64,000 nucleotides of DNA, from assembly GCF_002000085.1 (NCBI RefSeq), contig NZ_MUZU01000009.1:62001-126000 (forward strand), in the 5' to 3' direction. The translations under genes were made by a program, and so were the position numbers. Below are positions 47,735-57,343 of this stretch, piece by piece (the stretch's first letter is position 1; each line of letters starts with the position of its first letter). This DNA comes from Pseudocolwellia agarivorans (lineage in GTDB: Bacteria > Pseudomonadota > Gammaproteobacteria > Enterobacterales > Alteromonadaceae). The notes beneath the pieces were generated by a model. That model was not told where the DNA came from, searched no databases, and saw only the letters and a program-made list of their open reading frames with translations.

Positions 47735-48749
47735 TAGGCATAGAAGCATTAATAACATCAACTAAAGCTTCGATATGAAGTTCGTCATCATTGAGTGCTG
47801 GAATGTAGTGGTAAGTTTCACCGCCAGCGTCTATAAAGACAGCTCTATTCTCATGTTCTAACTCTTCTAATGTTTCTAAGCAGTCAGCACTAAAAGCAGG
47901 ACTCATTATGGCAACATGTTTATTGCCTTCTTTAGCTAATTTTTCTAAGGTTACGTCAGTATAAGGCTGTAACCATTCAGCTTTACCAAAACGCGATTGA
48001 AAGGTCATTACGATGTCATCTTTATCAAAACCTAAAGACTCTGTTAATAAACGCGTGGTCATACTACAAAAACAATAATAAGGGTCGCCCTGCTCTAAAA
48101 AGTATTTAGGCATACCATGAAATGAAAGTATGAGCTTATCGGGTTTACCGTGTAATTTAATATGCTCAGTTACGCTATGTTTAAGCGCTTGAATATATTT
48201 AGGATTATCGTGGTATCCGCTAATAAAACGTAAACTTGGGATCCAACGCCACTTTTGAAGTGTTTTAACAACTGCATCAAATGTTGAGGCTGTTGTAGGG
48301 CCTGCATATTGAGGATATAAAGGTAATACAATAATATCGTTAACACCTGATTGCTGCATCGTATTTAAGGCATTTTCAATTGAGGGATTGCCATATCGCA
48401 TAGCTAAAGCAACGGTTACCTTGTCCCCATACTTTTCTGTTACAGCCTCTGCAATTTTGTCTTTTTGTTTTTCGCTGATCACCATAAGTGGTGAGCCTTG
48501 CTCTGTCCAAATACTTTTATACAAAGCAGCAGATTTTTTAGGTCGAATACGTAAAATTATGCCGTGTAGAATAACCATCCATAATATTCTAGGTATTTCT
48601 ACTACACGAGGATCAGATAAAAACTCCCTTAAATAAGTTCTTAATGCTGAAGCTGTTGGCGCTTCAGGTGTACCTAAATTAGTCACTAGCACACCTATTT
48701 TCGCTTTTTTATCGTGAAGTTCTTTGCTGCGACCTAAAAATCTCGACAT
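47724..48749 (-). CDS. hemH: Ferrochelatase HemH
   Basis: A 341-residue enzyme inserting Fe(II) into protoporphyrin IX, the last step of haem synthesis. VLVTNLGTPEAPT at the N-terminus, LREFLSDPRVVEIP, KLILSFHGMPKYFLEQGDPY with the catalytic histidine, and MTFQSRFGKAEWLQPYTD are conserved. It is 20 bases downstream of ccmI and on the same strand, so it looks like the last gene of a ccmFGHI-hemH operon: haem synthesis together with haem delivery to cytochromes c. Confidence 0.96.
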   Translation of the reverse strand: MSRFLGRSKELHDKKAKIGVLVTNLGTPEAPTASALRTYLREFLSDPRVVEIPRILWMVILHGIILRIRPKKSAALYKSIWTEQGSPLMVISEKQKDKIAEAVTEKYGDKVTVALAMRYGNPSIENALNTMQQSGVNDIIVLPLYPQYAGPTTASTFDAVVKTLQKWRWIPSLRFISGYHDNPKYIQALKHSVTEHIKLHGKPDKLILSFHGMPKYFLEQGDPYYCFCSMTTRLLTESLGFDKDDIVMTFQSRFGKAEWLQPYTDVTLEKLAKEGNKHVAIMSPAFSADCLETLEELEHENRAVFIDAGGETYHYIPALNDDELHIEALVDVINASMPITK

Positions 48750-48769
48750 AATATTTATCTAAACACTCA

Positions 48770-50071
48770 TTAAGGAACAATAGTATCAATCAATAATGAT
48801 ACGGGTTCGGTTGATAACACATCAGTATTTAGCAGCTCTGCTTTAAAGTCGCCAGATTTAGTACCCACACTGCCACTAGCAGAAATTACCGCGTAAATAT
48901 TAACGGCAGGAACATCACTAATTTTAGCTTGTGGAGACATTGCTTTACTGTCGTTTAGCACAACAGTTACAGGTAAATCACTTGCTTTCATTTTAACTGC
49001 GGCAACAGGCATTCTGCCATGTTTAGCATCTGATGATACTGCGTAGATAAATACGACCTTATCTTCACCTTGGATCAGTTGTTCTTTAATATTTTCACTG
49101 ATATCAACATTAACTGTTAACTGTGGACCTATATCAGTTTGATCATTATTTATTTGAGCAGGATTACTTTGTTCGATACCTTGCCCATTAGCCGCTTGTA
49201 ATAACCTATTTTTAGCTTCGGCTACCGCCTCACTAAGCGCTTGTGTATTTACATTCGGTTTACCTGCATTAATAACCGTTTCCCAATATTTAATCGCTAT
49301 TTCATAATTTTGATTCATAAAATTATGCATCCCCATAAGTATATTGGTTGAAGCATCAGCAGGATTTAATGCAAGTGCTTTATCAATAAACTCTTGCACA
49401 TCACTCGAGATAGTCTGATTGTCTTTATAGTAATAAGCTTGAGCTTTAGCACCATATAACTCAGCAGATTCACCTTCAATGCGAATAACTTGGTCAAACG
49501 ACTCTATGGCTTTGTTGAATTCACCTATATTAATAAAGGCTTGTCCTAAGCCGTACCAAGCATCTGAATTATCAGGTTCGTTTACTGTTAAATCGATCAG
49601 AGATTTAATTTGAGCAATCATTTGTTGTGCTTGATCTTGCTCGCTCATTTCAGCACCCGCATGTTGGTTACTGTTTAATGGCTGACTCAGTTGCTTGTAA
49701 GCGCCATTATGGTTGTACATAACAAAACTAAATGTCAAAACAAAAACTGTTAATATTATTGGCCAAATAACCGAAATAGTTTTACTTACAATCACCTCTT
49801 CAGCTGAAGCTTTCTTATTTTCTTCTATATCTTGTAATAAGCTTTTATCTAATTCTGCAATTAAGTATTGGTAATTTTCATCATCAATACTGCCTTGTTT
49901 AAAATCGTTTTCAATTTCAGCTTTATGTTCGTGATACAACCTAACATTCGTATCGTCACGTTGTGTGTTGTCTACAATAGTCACGTTGTTATTTTGTTTA
50001 ATAAAATGCCACCAAATAACAACGAGTATAAGGAGAAGAAAAGCAACAATTAATATAATGAGTTCTGGCAT
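48770..50071 (-). CDS. ccmI: Cytochrome c maturation protein CcmI (TPR)
   Basis: A 433-residue apocytochrome chaperone. An N-terminal transmembrane helix (ELIILIVAFLLLILVVIWWHF, shown in part), a second at about residue 100, then TPR repeats (SDAWYGLGQAFINIGEFNKA, AELYGAKAQAYYY, ASTNILMGMHNFMNQNYE) and a C-terminal beta domain. CcmI binds the C-terminus of apocytochrome c and hands it to the CcmF/H haem-ligation complex. In E. coli its function is carried by the C-terminal part of CcmH; here it is separate, as in many other proteobacteria. Confidence 0.93.
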   Translation of the reverse strand: MPELIILIVAFLLLILVVIWWHFIKQNNNVTIVDNTQRDDTNVRLYHEHKAEIENDFKQGSIDDENYQYLIAELDKSLLQDIEENKKASAEEVIVSKTISVIWPIILTVFVLTFSFVMYNHNGAYKQLSQPLNSNQHAGAEMSEQDQAQQMIAQIKSLIDLTVNEPDNSDAWYGLGQAFINIGEFNKAIESFDQVIRIEGESAELYGAKAQAYYYKDNQTISSDVQEFIDKALALNPADASTNILMGMHNFMNQNYEIAIKYWETVINAGKPNVNTQALSEAVAEAKNRLLQAANGQGIEQSNPAQINNDQTDIGPQLTVNVDISENIKEQLIQGEDKVVFIYAVSSDAKHGRMPVAAVKMKASDLPVTVVLNDSKAMSPQAKISDVPAVNIYAVISASGSVGTKSGDFKAELLNTDVLSTEPVSLLIDTIVP

Positions 50072-50075
50072 GAAT

Positions 50076-50558
50076 TTATTTGTCTTTTAGTATGTTATCA
50101 AGTTGGCTTTGCTGTTCAGTAGAAAGTGTTTTTTCAACTGTAGCTTGCGGCTTTTTACGAATAATCATCACTACAACTATTACACCAATAAGTAATAACA
50201 GCGCAGGACCAAACCATAAAATATACGTAAGGCTGTTCACTCTCGGACGATATAATACAAAGTCGCCATATCGAGCTACCATAAAATTAACAATTTCACT
50301 GTCGGCTTTTCCTTGCTCAAGTAAATCATAAACTTCTCTGCGCAAATCAGCTGCGATAGGTGAATTAGAATCAGCTAAATTTTGATTTTGACATTTAGGA
50401 CATCTCAACTCTTTGGTCAAATCGTTGAAACGTATTTTAGTCACTTCATCTCTAAATTCATAAGTATCAACAGGGCTAGCATGCACAATGGAAGTTGTTA
50501 TAAACGCACAAGCTAATGTCATGCTTAGAGCGAATGAGGCTAAAAATTTGGTGATCAT
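50076..50558 (-). CDS. ccmH: Cytochrome c maturation protein CcmH
   Basis: A 160-residue periplasmic thioredoxin-like reductase with a signal peptide and the LRCPKCQNQNLADS motif (CxxC) that reduces apocytochrome c haem-binding cysteines, followed by a C-terminal anchor helix (YILWFGPALLLLIGVIVVV). Length corresponds to the N-terminal half of E. coli CcmH, consistent with a separate CcmI next to it (4-base gap). Confidence 0.95.
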   Translation of the reverse strand: MITKFLASFALSMTLACAFITTSIVHASPVDTYEFRDEVTKIRFNDLTKELRCPKCQNQNLADSNSPIAADLRREVYDLLEQGKADSEIVNFMVARYGDFVLYRPRVNSLTYILWFGPALLLLIGVIVVVMIIRKKPQATVEKTLSTEQQSQLDNILKDK

Positions 50559-50563
50559 AATAA

Positions 50564-51112
50564 CTATTTCCCCGCTTGTTGTTCTGATTCAATTTGCGCA
50601 ATAAGTGGCTCAAATTCATGGCGCCAAATATTGGCATTTAAGGGACCAGCAAAACGCTTTCGAATAATATTGTTATGATCAATAACAAAAGTTTCAGGGG
50701 CAGCGTACACACCTAAGTTAATACTTAACTTGCCTAATTCATCAAACAATGAAAATTGATAAGGATTACCCAAAGCAGCTAACCATTTTTGAGCCGCTAC
50801 TCTTTCATCGTCATAATTCAAACCGTAGATAGTAAAGCGATCAGTTTTAGAAAGTTTTAGTAAATACTCATGCTCAGCTCTGCACGACGGACACCAAGTC
50901 CCCCATACATTAACCAATTTAATACCGGCTTTAAAATCTGCATTAGTTTTCAACGTTTTCTCATCATTAACACTATATAACGAAAATTCAGGAAATTGCT
51001 GATTTACCAAAGCAGAAGGCAGTTCAGTCGGATTTAACGACAAGCCTCGATATAAAACCACACCCAATACAACAAACAATATAAGAGGAATAAATCGAAT
51101 TAACTTACCCAT
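50564..51112 (-). CDS. ccmG: Thiol:disulfide interchange protein CcmG (DsbE)
   Basis: A 182-residue membrane-anchored periplasmic thioredoxin with an N-terminal anchor (IPLILFVVLGVVLY) and the WCPSC active site in WGTWCPSCRAEH, plus the cis-proline region YAAPETFVID. It reduces CcmH or apocytochrome during c-type cytochrome assembly. Its ATG overlaps the ccmF stop (TAATG). Confidence 0.96.
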   Translation of the reverse strand: MGKLIRFIPLILFVVLGVVLYRGLSLNPTELPSALVNQQFPEFSLYSVNDEKTLKTNADFKAGIKLVNVWGTWCPSCRAEHEYLLKLSKTDRFTIYGLNYDDERVAAQKWLAALGNPYQFSLFDELGKLSINLGVYAAPETFVIDHNNIIRKRFAGPLNANIWRHEFEPLIAQIESEQQAGK

Positions 51113-53118
51113 TACTCTGCCCCTGCTAGATTTGGTTTCGCACTCTGAATTTCGCTATTTTTTAAGCTAGAAGATTTTGTTTTAACTATTTTTTTTCTAC
51201 GGTATCGTTTATCTAACATGGTAAGCACACCACCTACTGCCATGAAAATAGCGCCTAACCAAATCCACCTTACAAAAGGTTTATAATGTACGCGTACCGC
51301 CCAAGCATTATTTGGTAATGGATCACCCAGAGCAACGTAAACGTCTCTAAACAAACCTGGATCTATTGCCGCCTCAGTCATTCCCATAGTTTGTACTAAA
51401 TAAGTACGTCTTTCTGGCTGTAACAAACTAACAAAGTCACCATTTTTATAAACCTCAATTTGGCCTTGCACCGCAGAGTAGTTAGGACCTTTTACGTCTT
51501 TAACACCGTTAAATTTAACTTCGTATCCGGAAATAAGTGCGCTTTCACCTTGTGACATTTTCACGTTGGTTTCGGTCTCATAAGTAGAAACAAGCGTTAC
51601 ACCTACAATAGCGATAGCAATACCTTTATGGGCTAATGTCATTCCAATTTGGCTTAAACTGATCCTAGATATTGATAATTTTCCATCTGGGCCTTTCGCT
51701 CTGTTGTATAAGTCTTTCAATACGACTAACTCAACCCAACAGGCTAATGTAATCCCCATAGTGACCCAAGCATTAAACTCACCGGCATATAGGAAAGGAA
51801 AAGCTACACCAATAACAATACTAATAATTGATGGAGAAAATAATTGTTTACGTAATTCACCTTTTTTAGCTTTTTTCCATCGAATAAGCGGGCCTATACC
51901 CATAACAATAAAGAGTAAACTCATTATTGGAACAAATACCGCATTAAAATAAGGAGGTCCAACAGAAATCTTACCGTAACCTAAGGCATCAACGAGTAAT
52001 GGGTATAAAGTACCGAGTAACACAGTAATAGCAGCAATAACAAGAATAACGTTACAAATAAGTAATGCTGTTTCTCTTGAATAAAAAGCAAAACGGCTAA
52101 AACTTGCAACGTTTGAAGCTCTTATAGCAAATAAAGTTAAGGAGCCTCCAACCGCTATAGCTAATAACATGAGGATAAATAATCCACGTCCCGGATCTGC
52201 AGCAAATGAATGAACAGAGGTAATAACTCCAGAACGAACGATGAATGTACCCAGTAAACTTAAACTAAACGCAAAAATAGCTAATAAAACAGTCCAGTTT
52301 CTAAAAGCCCCTCGTTTTTCAGTAACCGCTAATGAATGAATAAGTGCGGTACCTACTAACCAAGGCATAAATGAAGCATTTTCAACAGGATCCCAAAACC
52401 ACCATCCGCCCCAACCAAGTTCGTAATAAGCCCACCAACTACCTAAAGCAATACCACAAGTTAGGAAAACCCATGCTCCAACGGTCCAAGGACGAGCCCA
52501 TCGAGCCCAAGCCGCATCTAACTTACCGCACATTAAAGCCGCTACAGCAAAAGCAAAAGACACAGAGAAACCAACGTAGCCTAAATATAATAATGGCGGA
52601 TGAATAATTAAACCTACATCTTGTAATAAAGGATTTAAGTCACGCCCTTCTACAGGCACATTAGGCCATAAACGTTCAAAAGGGTTAGAAGTTAATAAAG
52701 TAAATACCGCAAAACCAACCACAACCATGCCTAACACAGCTAAAACGCGTGCAATAAACGCGTCTTCAATACCATCACTAAATTTGGCAACTGCGGCTGT
52801 CCAAGCGGCTAAAGAAAAAACCCAAAGTAATAATGAGCCTTCATGCCCGCCCCACACAGCACTTATTTTAAAATAATAAGGCAAATGGCTGTTTGAATGG
52901 CTTGCAATATAAAGTACGGAAAAATCGTCAGTTACAAAGCTATAACCCAGAGTAATAATACTAATGGCAATAAAAGCAAACATACCAAACGTTAGCGGTT
53001 TAGCATAAGTTATAAGCTGTTGGTGTTTAGTCGCTATGCCAACCAAAGGCACAATACTTAAACAAATAGCAAAGGCTAAACCAATTATAAGAGCGAAATG
53101 CCCTAGCTCAGGTATCAT
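51112..53118 (-). CDS. ccmF: Cytochrome c haem lyase subunit CcmF
   Basis: A 668-residue polytopic membrane protein that attaches haem to apocytochrome c with CcmH. The WWD domain is clear (WGGWWFWDPVENASFMPWLV), and conserved histidines occur in HSLAVTEKRGAFRNWTVLL and HPPLLYLGYVG. CGGAGAAA precedes the ATG. First gene of the ccmFGHI-hemH run and divergent from ccmABCDE across 381 bases. Confidence 0.97.
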   Translation of the reverse strand: MIPELGHFALIIGLAFAICLSIVPLVGIATKHQQLITYAKPLTFGMFAFIAISIITLGYSFVTDDFSVLYIASHSNSHLPYYFKISAVWGGHEGSLLLWVFSLAAWTAAVAKFSDGIEDAFIARVLAVLGMVVVGFAVFTLLTSNPFERLWPNVPVEGRDLNPLLQDVGLIIHPPLLYLGYVGFSVSFAFAVAALMCGKLDAAWARWARPWTVGAWVFLTCGIALGSWWAYYELGWGGWWFWDPVENASFMPWLVGTALIHSLAVTEKRGAFRNWTVLLAIFAFSLSLLGTFIVRSGVITSVHSFAADPGRGLFILMLLAIAVGGSLTLFAIRASNVASFSRFAFYSRETALLICNVILVIAAITVLLGTLYPLLVDALGYGKISVGPPYFNAVFVPIMSLLFIVMGIGPLIRWKKAKKGELRKQLFSPSIISIVIGVAFPFLYAGEFNAWVTMGITLACWVELVVLKDLYNRAKGPDGKLSISRISLSQIGMTLAHKGIAIAIVGVTLVSTYETETNVKMSQGESALISGYEVKFNGVKDVKGPNYSAVQGQIEVYKNGDFVSLLQPERRTYLVQTMGMTEAAIDPGLFRDVYVALGDPLPNNAWAVRVHYKPFVRWIWLGAIFMAVGGVLTMLDKRYRRKKIVKTKSSSLKNSEIQSAKPNLAGAE

Positions 53119-53499
53119 TTATTTCTCCGGATTTATCTTCTTTCTCGATCTTTTCTGCAAAGTCGAATAAAGGTAGGCTATTCAATTTTTAATAACATTA
53201 TTAAGCTAAATGCGCATTTTAGAATGTATTTATCATTTTCAGGTACAAAAAGTGTAATAAGTTATGACAAATAGCCTATGCAATGTATTATTTTTGAGTT
53301 TTTTAAACCTAAAAATTGGCGTTATTCTAGCATCAACCCATATTATTAATCATTAAAGTTAGTGCGAATATTCAATATTATTTCGAACTGTTGAATTACA
53401 TGTGGTTATAGTATGATAATGCGCATAAATCGAAGTTGTTCTATATCAATTTTAAAGTATAAACATTAGGTTATACTCACTTCGTATAACGCTTTTTAT
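53119..53499. other. Divergent promoter region between ccmF and ccmA
   Basis: Holds promoters for both ccm operons. The plus-strand candidate for ccmA is listed separately. A 25-codon TTG-initiated frame (53108-53185, minus) overlaps the ccmF start, but there is no Shine-Dalgarno for it. Confidence 0.5.
53391..53420 (+). promoter_or_regulatory. Candidate promoter of ccmABCDE
   Basis: TTGAAT (53391-53396) and GATAAT (53415-53420) with an 18-base spacer, about 80 bases upstream of the ccmA frame. TATGATAATGCG allows slightly different -10 registers. Confidence 0.5.
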
Positions 53500-54165
53500 T
53501 TGGATTTTTTCTTGCACACAACTAATGAAACCACTTCAACGCCTTTACTATCAGCCAAAATGCTGACATGTATAAGAGAGGATCGTATTTTATTTGAAGC
53601 GTTAAATATAAACGCTTATTCAGGTGATATTATTCAAGTTGAAGGCCCTAACGGTGCAGGAAAAACCAGCTTATTACGTATATTATCGGGATTATCTGTC
53701 CCCTATGATGGTAGCGTTTGTTTTAATGAAAAAAATATTCAGAAAGTTCGTGAAGATTATCATCAAAACTTACTTTATCTAGGTCACCTTCCCGGCGTAA
53801 AAGGCGAGATGACGGCTCAAGAGAATCTAGCGTTTAATCTGGCATTACAGGGTTTAAACCCTAGCTTGGCAGAAAACACGTTGAAAGATGTTAATTTACT
53901 AGGCTTTGAAGATTCTTTAGCTTCGCACTTAAGTGCAGGGCAACATAGGCGTATTGCACTAGCTCAATTATGGCAAACGAAAGCACCTATATGGATTTTA
54001 GATGAACCTTTTACCGCTATAGATAAAGTGGGTGTAAAAGCATTGGAATCTCTATTTTTGACTCATGTTGATCGAGGTGGTTGCATCATTTTAACAACAC
54101 ACCAAGATTTAGCATTACCTAAAGAACGAATAAAAAAACTCACGCTAGAATATCGTTTTTTCTAA
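53500..54165 (+). CDS. ccmA: Haem exporter ATP-binding protein CcmA
   Basis: A 221-residue ABC ATPase of the CcmAB complex that releases holo-CcmE. Walker [12 protein letters not shown], signature [15 protein letters not shown], Walker B IWILDEPF and switch histidine TTHQD are intact. The start is uncertain: homology with E. coli begins near LLSAKMLTC (residue 16), and the only upstream starts are TTG 53500 and TTG 53512, neither with a strong Shine-Dalgarno. Confidence 0.93.
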   Translation: MDFFLHTTNETTSTPLLSAKMLTCIREDRILFEALNINAYSGDIIQVEGPNGAGKTSLLRILSGLSVPYDGSVCFNEKNIQKVREDYHQNLLYLGHLPGVKGEMTAQENLAFNLALQGLNPSLAENTLKDVNLLGFEDSLASHLSAGQHRRIALAQLWQTKAPIWILDEPFTAIDKVGVKALESLFLTHVDRGGCIILTTHQDLALPKERIKKLTLEYRFF

Positions 54166-54199
54166 ATGTTGTTTTTTTTATAATACACAGAACTAAGCA

Positions 54200-54928
54200 A
54201 TGGCCCAATTAATGGCACAACCGATGGTAAATAACATTCAGTATTTAAACAGCTTATCTTATCGTTCAGCATTTATGCTGGTATTAAAACGAGATCTCAC
54301 GATAGCGTTTAGACATAAAGACGACATTTTAAATCCTATCTTGTTTTTTGTTATTGTTATTACGCTTTTCCCTCTTGGAATTGGTCCTGAAATAAATACA
54401 TTATCGCGTATAGCTCCTGGTATTATTTGGGTTGCGGCATTGTTATCAACTCTTTTATCATTAGATCGATTATTCAAATCTGATTACAATGATGGGTCGT
54501 TAGAGCAAATGTTGCTAAGCCCGCATCCTATTTTTGTTTTAGTGTTAGCTAAAATCACCGCTCATTGGTTATTAACTGGCTTACCCCTTATTTTTATTGC
54601 TCCTTTATTGGCCGTACTTTTACATCTAAACGAACATAGCTATGGCGCTTTAATGTTAACTCTTTTATTAGGCACTCCCATATTAAGTTTAATTGGCGCG
54701 ATAGGCGTTGCGCTAACGGTAGGCATTAAAAAAGGCGGCGTATTGTTGAGTTTATTAATCCTCCCTTTGTATATTCCTGTGTTGATTTTTGCGACAAGCG
54801 CAATTGATAGTGCATCGATGAACTTACCTTTTACAGGGCAACTTGCTATAATTGCCGCGCTATTTTTTAGTACCCTTACCTTGGCACCATTTGCCGTATC
54901 ATCAGCTTTAAAAGTGAGTACAAATTAA
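54200..54928 (+). CDS. ccmB: Haem exporter permease CcmB
   Basis: A 242-residue six-helix membrane protein that pairs with CcmA. FRHKDDILNPILFFVIVITL, LFPLGIGPE, RIAPGIIWVAALLSTLLSL and LLLGTPILSLIGAIGVALTV align directly with E. coli CcmB; about 20 extra residues precede the first conserved segment. Lies 34 bases after ccmA. Confidence 0.96.
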   Translation: MAQLMAQPMVNNIQYLNSLSYRSAFMLVLKRDLTIAFRHKDDILNPILFFVIVITLFPLGIGPEINTLSRIAPGIIWVAALLSTLLSLDRLFKSDYNDGSLEQMLLSPHPIFVLVLAKITAHWLLTGLPLIFIAPLLAVLLHLNEHSYGALMLTLLLGTPILSLIGAIGVALTVGIKKGGVLLSLLILPLYIPVLIFATSAIDSASMNLPFTGQLAIIAALFFSTLTLAPFAVSSALKVSTN

Positions 54929-54929
54929 C

Positions 54930-55676
54930 ATGTGGAAATGGCTTCATCCTTACGCAAATCCAGAAACAACTTACCATCTAACAGGTAGGTTAATTCCGTG
55001 GTTTAGCTATTTAACAATTGCCTTGCTTACTATTGGTTTAATTTGGGCTTTGCTTTTTTCACCTGCAGATTATCAGCAAGGTGATAGTTTTAGAATCTTC
55101 TATATCCATGTCCCCACCGCCACATTATCCATGGGAATATATGTTGGGATGGCCATTGCAGCATTATGCAGTATTGTTTGGCAGTTAAAACTTGCTGATG
55201 CCTCTGCCGCCGCTTTAGCCCCTATAGGTGCTGTATTTACCTTTGTATCTTTAGTTACTGGTGCTGCATGGGGTAAACCTATGTGGGGTACTTGGTGGAT
55301 TTGGGATGCTAGACTAACCTCTCAACTCATTTTATTATTTTTGTTTTTAGGCGTAATAGCACTTCATAACGCTTTTGAGGATAAAGGATTAGCAGGTAAA
55401 GCCGCAGGAATATTAACCTTAGTAGGTGTTATTAATATTCCAATCATAAAGTACTCTGTCGAGTGGTGGAATACATTACACCAAGGTGCAACAGTAAGTA
55501 AAATGGGCAAACCTTCGATGACCATAGATATGTTATGGCCATTTATATTTTGTTATATGGGCTTTATTTTTCTCATTGTAGTCATTACATGCATTCGCTT
55601 TAGAAGTGAAATTTTATCAAGAAACAGTATGCGCCCTTGGGTAAAAGAATTAGTACTCGCTGAAGGAGGTAAATAA
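54930..55676 (+). CDS. ccmC: Haem-handling protein CcmC
   Basis: A 248-residue six-helix membrane protein with the WWD haem-binding motif (WGKPMWGTWWIWDARLTSQL) and flanking periplasmic histidines (YIHVPTATLS and NTLHQGATVSK). CcmC loads haem onto CcmE. One base separates it from the ccmB stop, and it shares one base with ccmD. Confidence 0.97.
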   Translation: MWKWLHPYANPETTYHLTGRLIPWFSYLTIALLTIGLIWALLFSPADYQQGDSFRIFYIHVPTATLSMGIYVGMAIAALCSIVWQLKLADASAAALAPIGAVFTFVSLVTGAAWGKPMWGTWWIWDARLTSQLILLFLFLGVIALHNAFEDKGLAGKAAGILTLVGVINIPIIKYSVEWWNTLHQGATVSKMGKPSMTIDMLWPFIFCYMGFIFLIVVITCIRFRSEILSRNSMRPWVKELVLAEGGK

Positions 55677-55960
55677 TGCAGTTTGAAAGTATTAGCGCCT
55701 TTTTGGATATGGGCGGTTACGGCTTTTATGTTTGGCTTTCATATGGTGTTGCCGCGTTAGCTATTTTATTACTTATTGTGTTTAGTAAACAGAAACATAA
55801 CCAAACCGTTAAGCATATTGCTCAGCGCTATTTAAGAGAAACAAAGCGCAAAGAAGCGGCTAAATTACAACAAGCTGCACAAGAAAAAAATCAAAAAGAT
55901 AAGCAAGCCCCTTTATCCCCTTTAGCTGTATCCGAGGAAGAAAATGAACCCACGCCGTAA
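55676..55960 (+). CDS. ccmD: Haem exporter protein CcmD
   Basis: A 94-residue small membrane protein: one transmembrane helix ([18 protein letters not shown]) followed by a basic, glutamine- and lysine-rich coil. CcmD links CcmC, CcmE and CcmAB in holo-CcmE release. Somewhat longer than E. coli CcmD (69), through the charged tail. Overlaps ccmE by 17 bases. Confidence 0.9.
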   Translation: MQFESISAFLDMGGYGFYVWLSYGVAALAILLLIVFSKQKHNQTVKHIAQRYLRETKRKEAAKLQQAAQEKNQKDKQAPLSPLAVSEEENEPTP

Positions 55961-56435
55961 AAAACGTTTAACTATTGTCGCCTCTATCCTAATAGGTTTA
56001 GGCGTTGTTTCAGGACTCGTGTTATATGCATTAAGTCAAAACATTGATCTATTTTACAAACCTTCAGAAATTTATAATGGTAAAGAAGGTTCTGGTATAA
56101 AAGCAATTAATGGACAACGTTTAAGAATTGGTGGTTTAGTCGTACCCGGTAGCGTAAAAAGAGATGAGAACAGTTTAAAAATAGCATTTAAATTAGCAGA
56201 CATGAAAATGCCTATTACTTTTGATGAAAATGAACCTATGGTTACGGTAAAATATGATGGGATATTGCCTGATCTATTCAGAGAAGGACAAGGTATTGTC
56301 GCAAATGGTGTATTGAATACTGATAGTTATGTCATTGAAGCCACAGAGGTGTTAGCTAAACATGATGAAAATTACATGCCCAAAGAATTAGAAGCTGACT
56401 CAACTAAACCTCACACTGAATCTAAAGGTTATTAA
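55944..56435 (+). CDS. ccmE: Haem chaperone CcmE
   Basis: A 163-residue periplasmic haem chaperone anchored by an N-terminal helix (about residues 9-30). The OB-fold domain is followed by [12 protein letters not shown], with H140 as the covalent haem attachment site and Y144 as an axial ligand. Last gene of the ccmABCDE operon, before a strong bidirectional hairpin. Confidence 0.97.
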   Translation: MNPRRKKRLTIVASILIGLGVVSGLVLYALSQNIDLFYKPSEIYNGKEGSGIKAINGQRLRIGGLVVPGSVKRDENSLKIAFKLADMKMPITFDENEPMVTVKYDGILPDLFREGQGIVANGVLNTDSYVIEATEVLAKHDENYMPKELEADSTKPHTESKGY

Positions 56436-56443
56436 CCACTAAA

Positions 56444-56490
56444 AAAGGTAATTGTTATGGTTATATATTTACCATCACAATTACCTTTCA
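56444..56490. terminator. Bidirectional terminator between ccmE and the 73-residue gene
   Basis: AAAGGTAATTGT (56444-56455) pairs with ACAATTACCTTT (56477-56488), and the stem continues inwards after a T/C mismatch with ATGGT/ACCAT. It is a long hairpin between convergent genes with T or A tracts on both sides. Confidence 0.85.
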
Positions 56491-56502
56491 TATTTTTAAA
56501 GA

Positions 56503-56724
56503 TTAGGCGGTGTATTTTACTGACAAAATACGTTCACCTACTTTATTTAAAATCTCTATTTCACCATCACATACGGCAATAATAGATTTATCCTCTTTAA
56601 AATCATTTGGGATAACCACTCTACCATTCATATTTTCTTCAAAGGTTTTAACGTCGTGTTTTAGCTCAAGTGATCCCTCAGTATAATATATTACAGTAAC
56701 TTTTCGTTGAGATGGATGTGTCAT
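56503..56724 (-). CDS. Small conserved protein (DUF2375/TIGR02922-like)
   Basis: A 73-residue cytoplasmic protein with mostly beta character (KVTVIYYTEGSLELKHDV, GRVVIPNDFKEDKSIIAVCD, ILNKVGERILSV). Length and pattern resemble, from memory, a small family of unknown function described in Colwellia and relatives (TIGR02922, DUF2375). No membrane segment or catalytic motif. Stands alone on its strand, upstream of an 813-base gap. Family assignment is tentative. Confidence 0.7.
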   Translation of the reverse strand: MTHPSQRKVTVIYYTEGSLELKHDVKTFEENMNGRVVIPNDFKEDKSIIAVCDGEIEILNKVGERILSVKYTA

Positions 56725-56995
56725 TATTGTTCCTAATCTACTTAGCTGAATGAATTACTTTTCAGCTATACAACTAATAAATATCTAGGCGAACATCCTT
56801 TTAGGTTATTTTAATTATAGACAAGTCTATAGTTTTGGATACTATGCAGTTAAAAATTCGAACTTATAGTTAACTATTTTAATAAAAATTACTAGCAATA
56901 AATTGCATACAATATAAAAAAATAACAAAACAAAATATTACGATGGATAAACAGACCTTATTTAAAGGTATTTTTAATAGCTTGAAATACTTAAC

Positions 56996-57184
56996 CTGAG
57001 TTCGGTTTAAGATATTGTCAACTCTTTGAAAAATAATCACTAAAAACTCGGTTCGCTTCTAGCTTGATAGTTTTACTTAATTCAAGGAAAATTTACGCGT
57101 CAATAGCTGGCCTATTGCAAGTGAATTTAACGCAGAAGTTAGTAAAAGTAGCTGCTAGAAGAACATTTATTAAGCCGAACTCAG
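56996..57184. mobile_element. MITE-like 189-bp element with terminal inverted repeats
   Basis: CTGAGTTCGGTTTAA (56996-57010) and TTAAGCCGAACTCAG (57170-57184) are 15-base inverted repeats with one mismatch. Inside, TTCTAGC (57057-57063) pairs with GCTAGAA (57154-57160) and CAATAG with CTATTG around CTGGC near 57109, so most of the element can fold as one long imperfect hairpin. It has no open frame. ACTTAA occurs close to both ends and might be a target duplication, but it is not flush with the repeats. Confidence 0.6.
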
Positions 57185-57315
57185 CTTACTTAATAATATT
57201 ATTTTAACATATGCTGTAACTGGGAGTTTTTCTTATGTTAGTGCAAGTTTTGCATCAATAGCTAAGACATGATGTAAATTGAGCTATAAAGAGGAGAGCT
57301 ATAAAATAATTGACA

Positions 57316-57343
57316 TAAAAAAGGAGCTAAACAATTAACTCCT
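57316..57343 (-). terminator. Terminator-like hairpin downstream of rraB
   Basis: Minus strand AGGAGTTAATTG...AGCTCCT followed by six T. Stem of five G/C-rich pairs extended after one mismatch. It lies about 195 bases past the rraB stop, so it would give rraB a long 3' untranslated region or end a small RNA. Confidence 0.55.

Noticed and set aside
53108-53185. 25-codon TTG-initiated leader frame overlapping the ccmF start
   Set aside because: The coupling geometry is tempting, but there is no Shine-Dalgarno for the TTG and 26 open codons are not unusual by chance.
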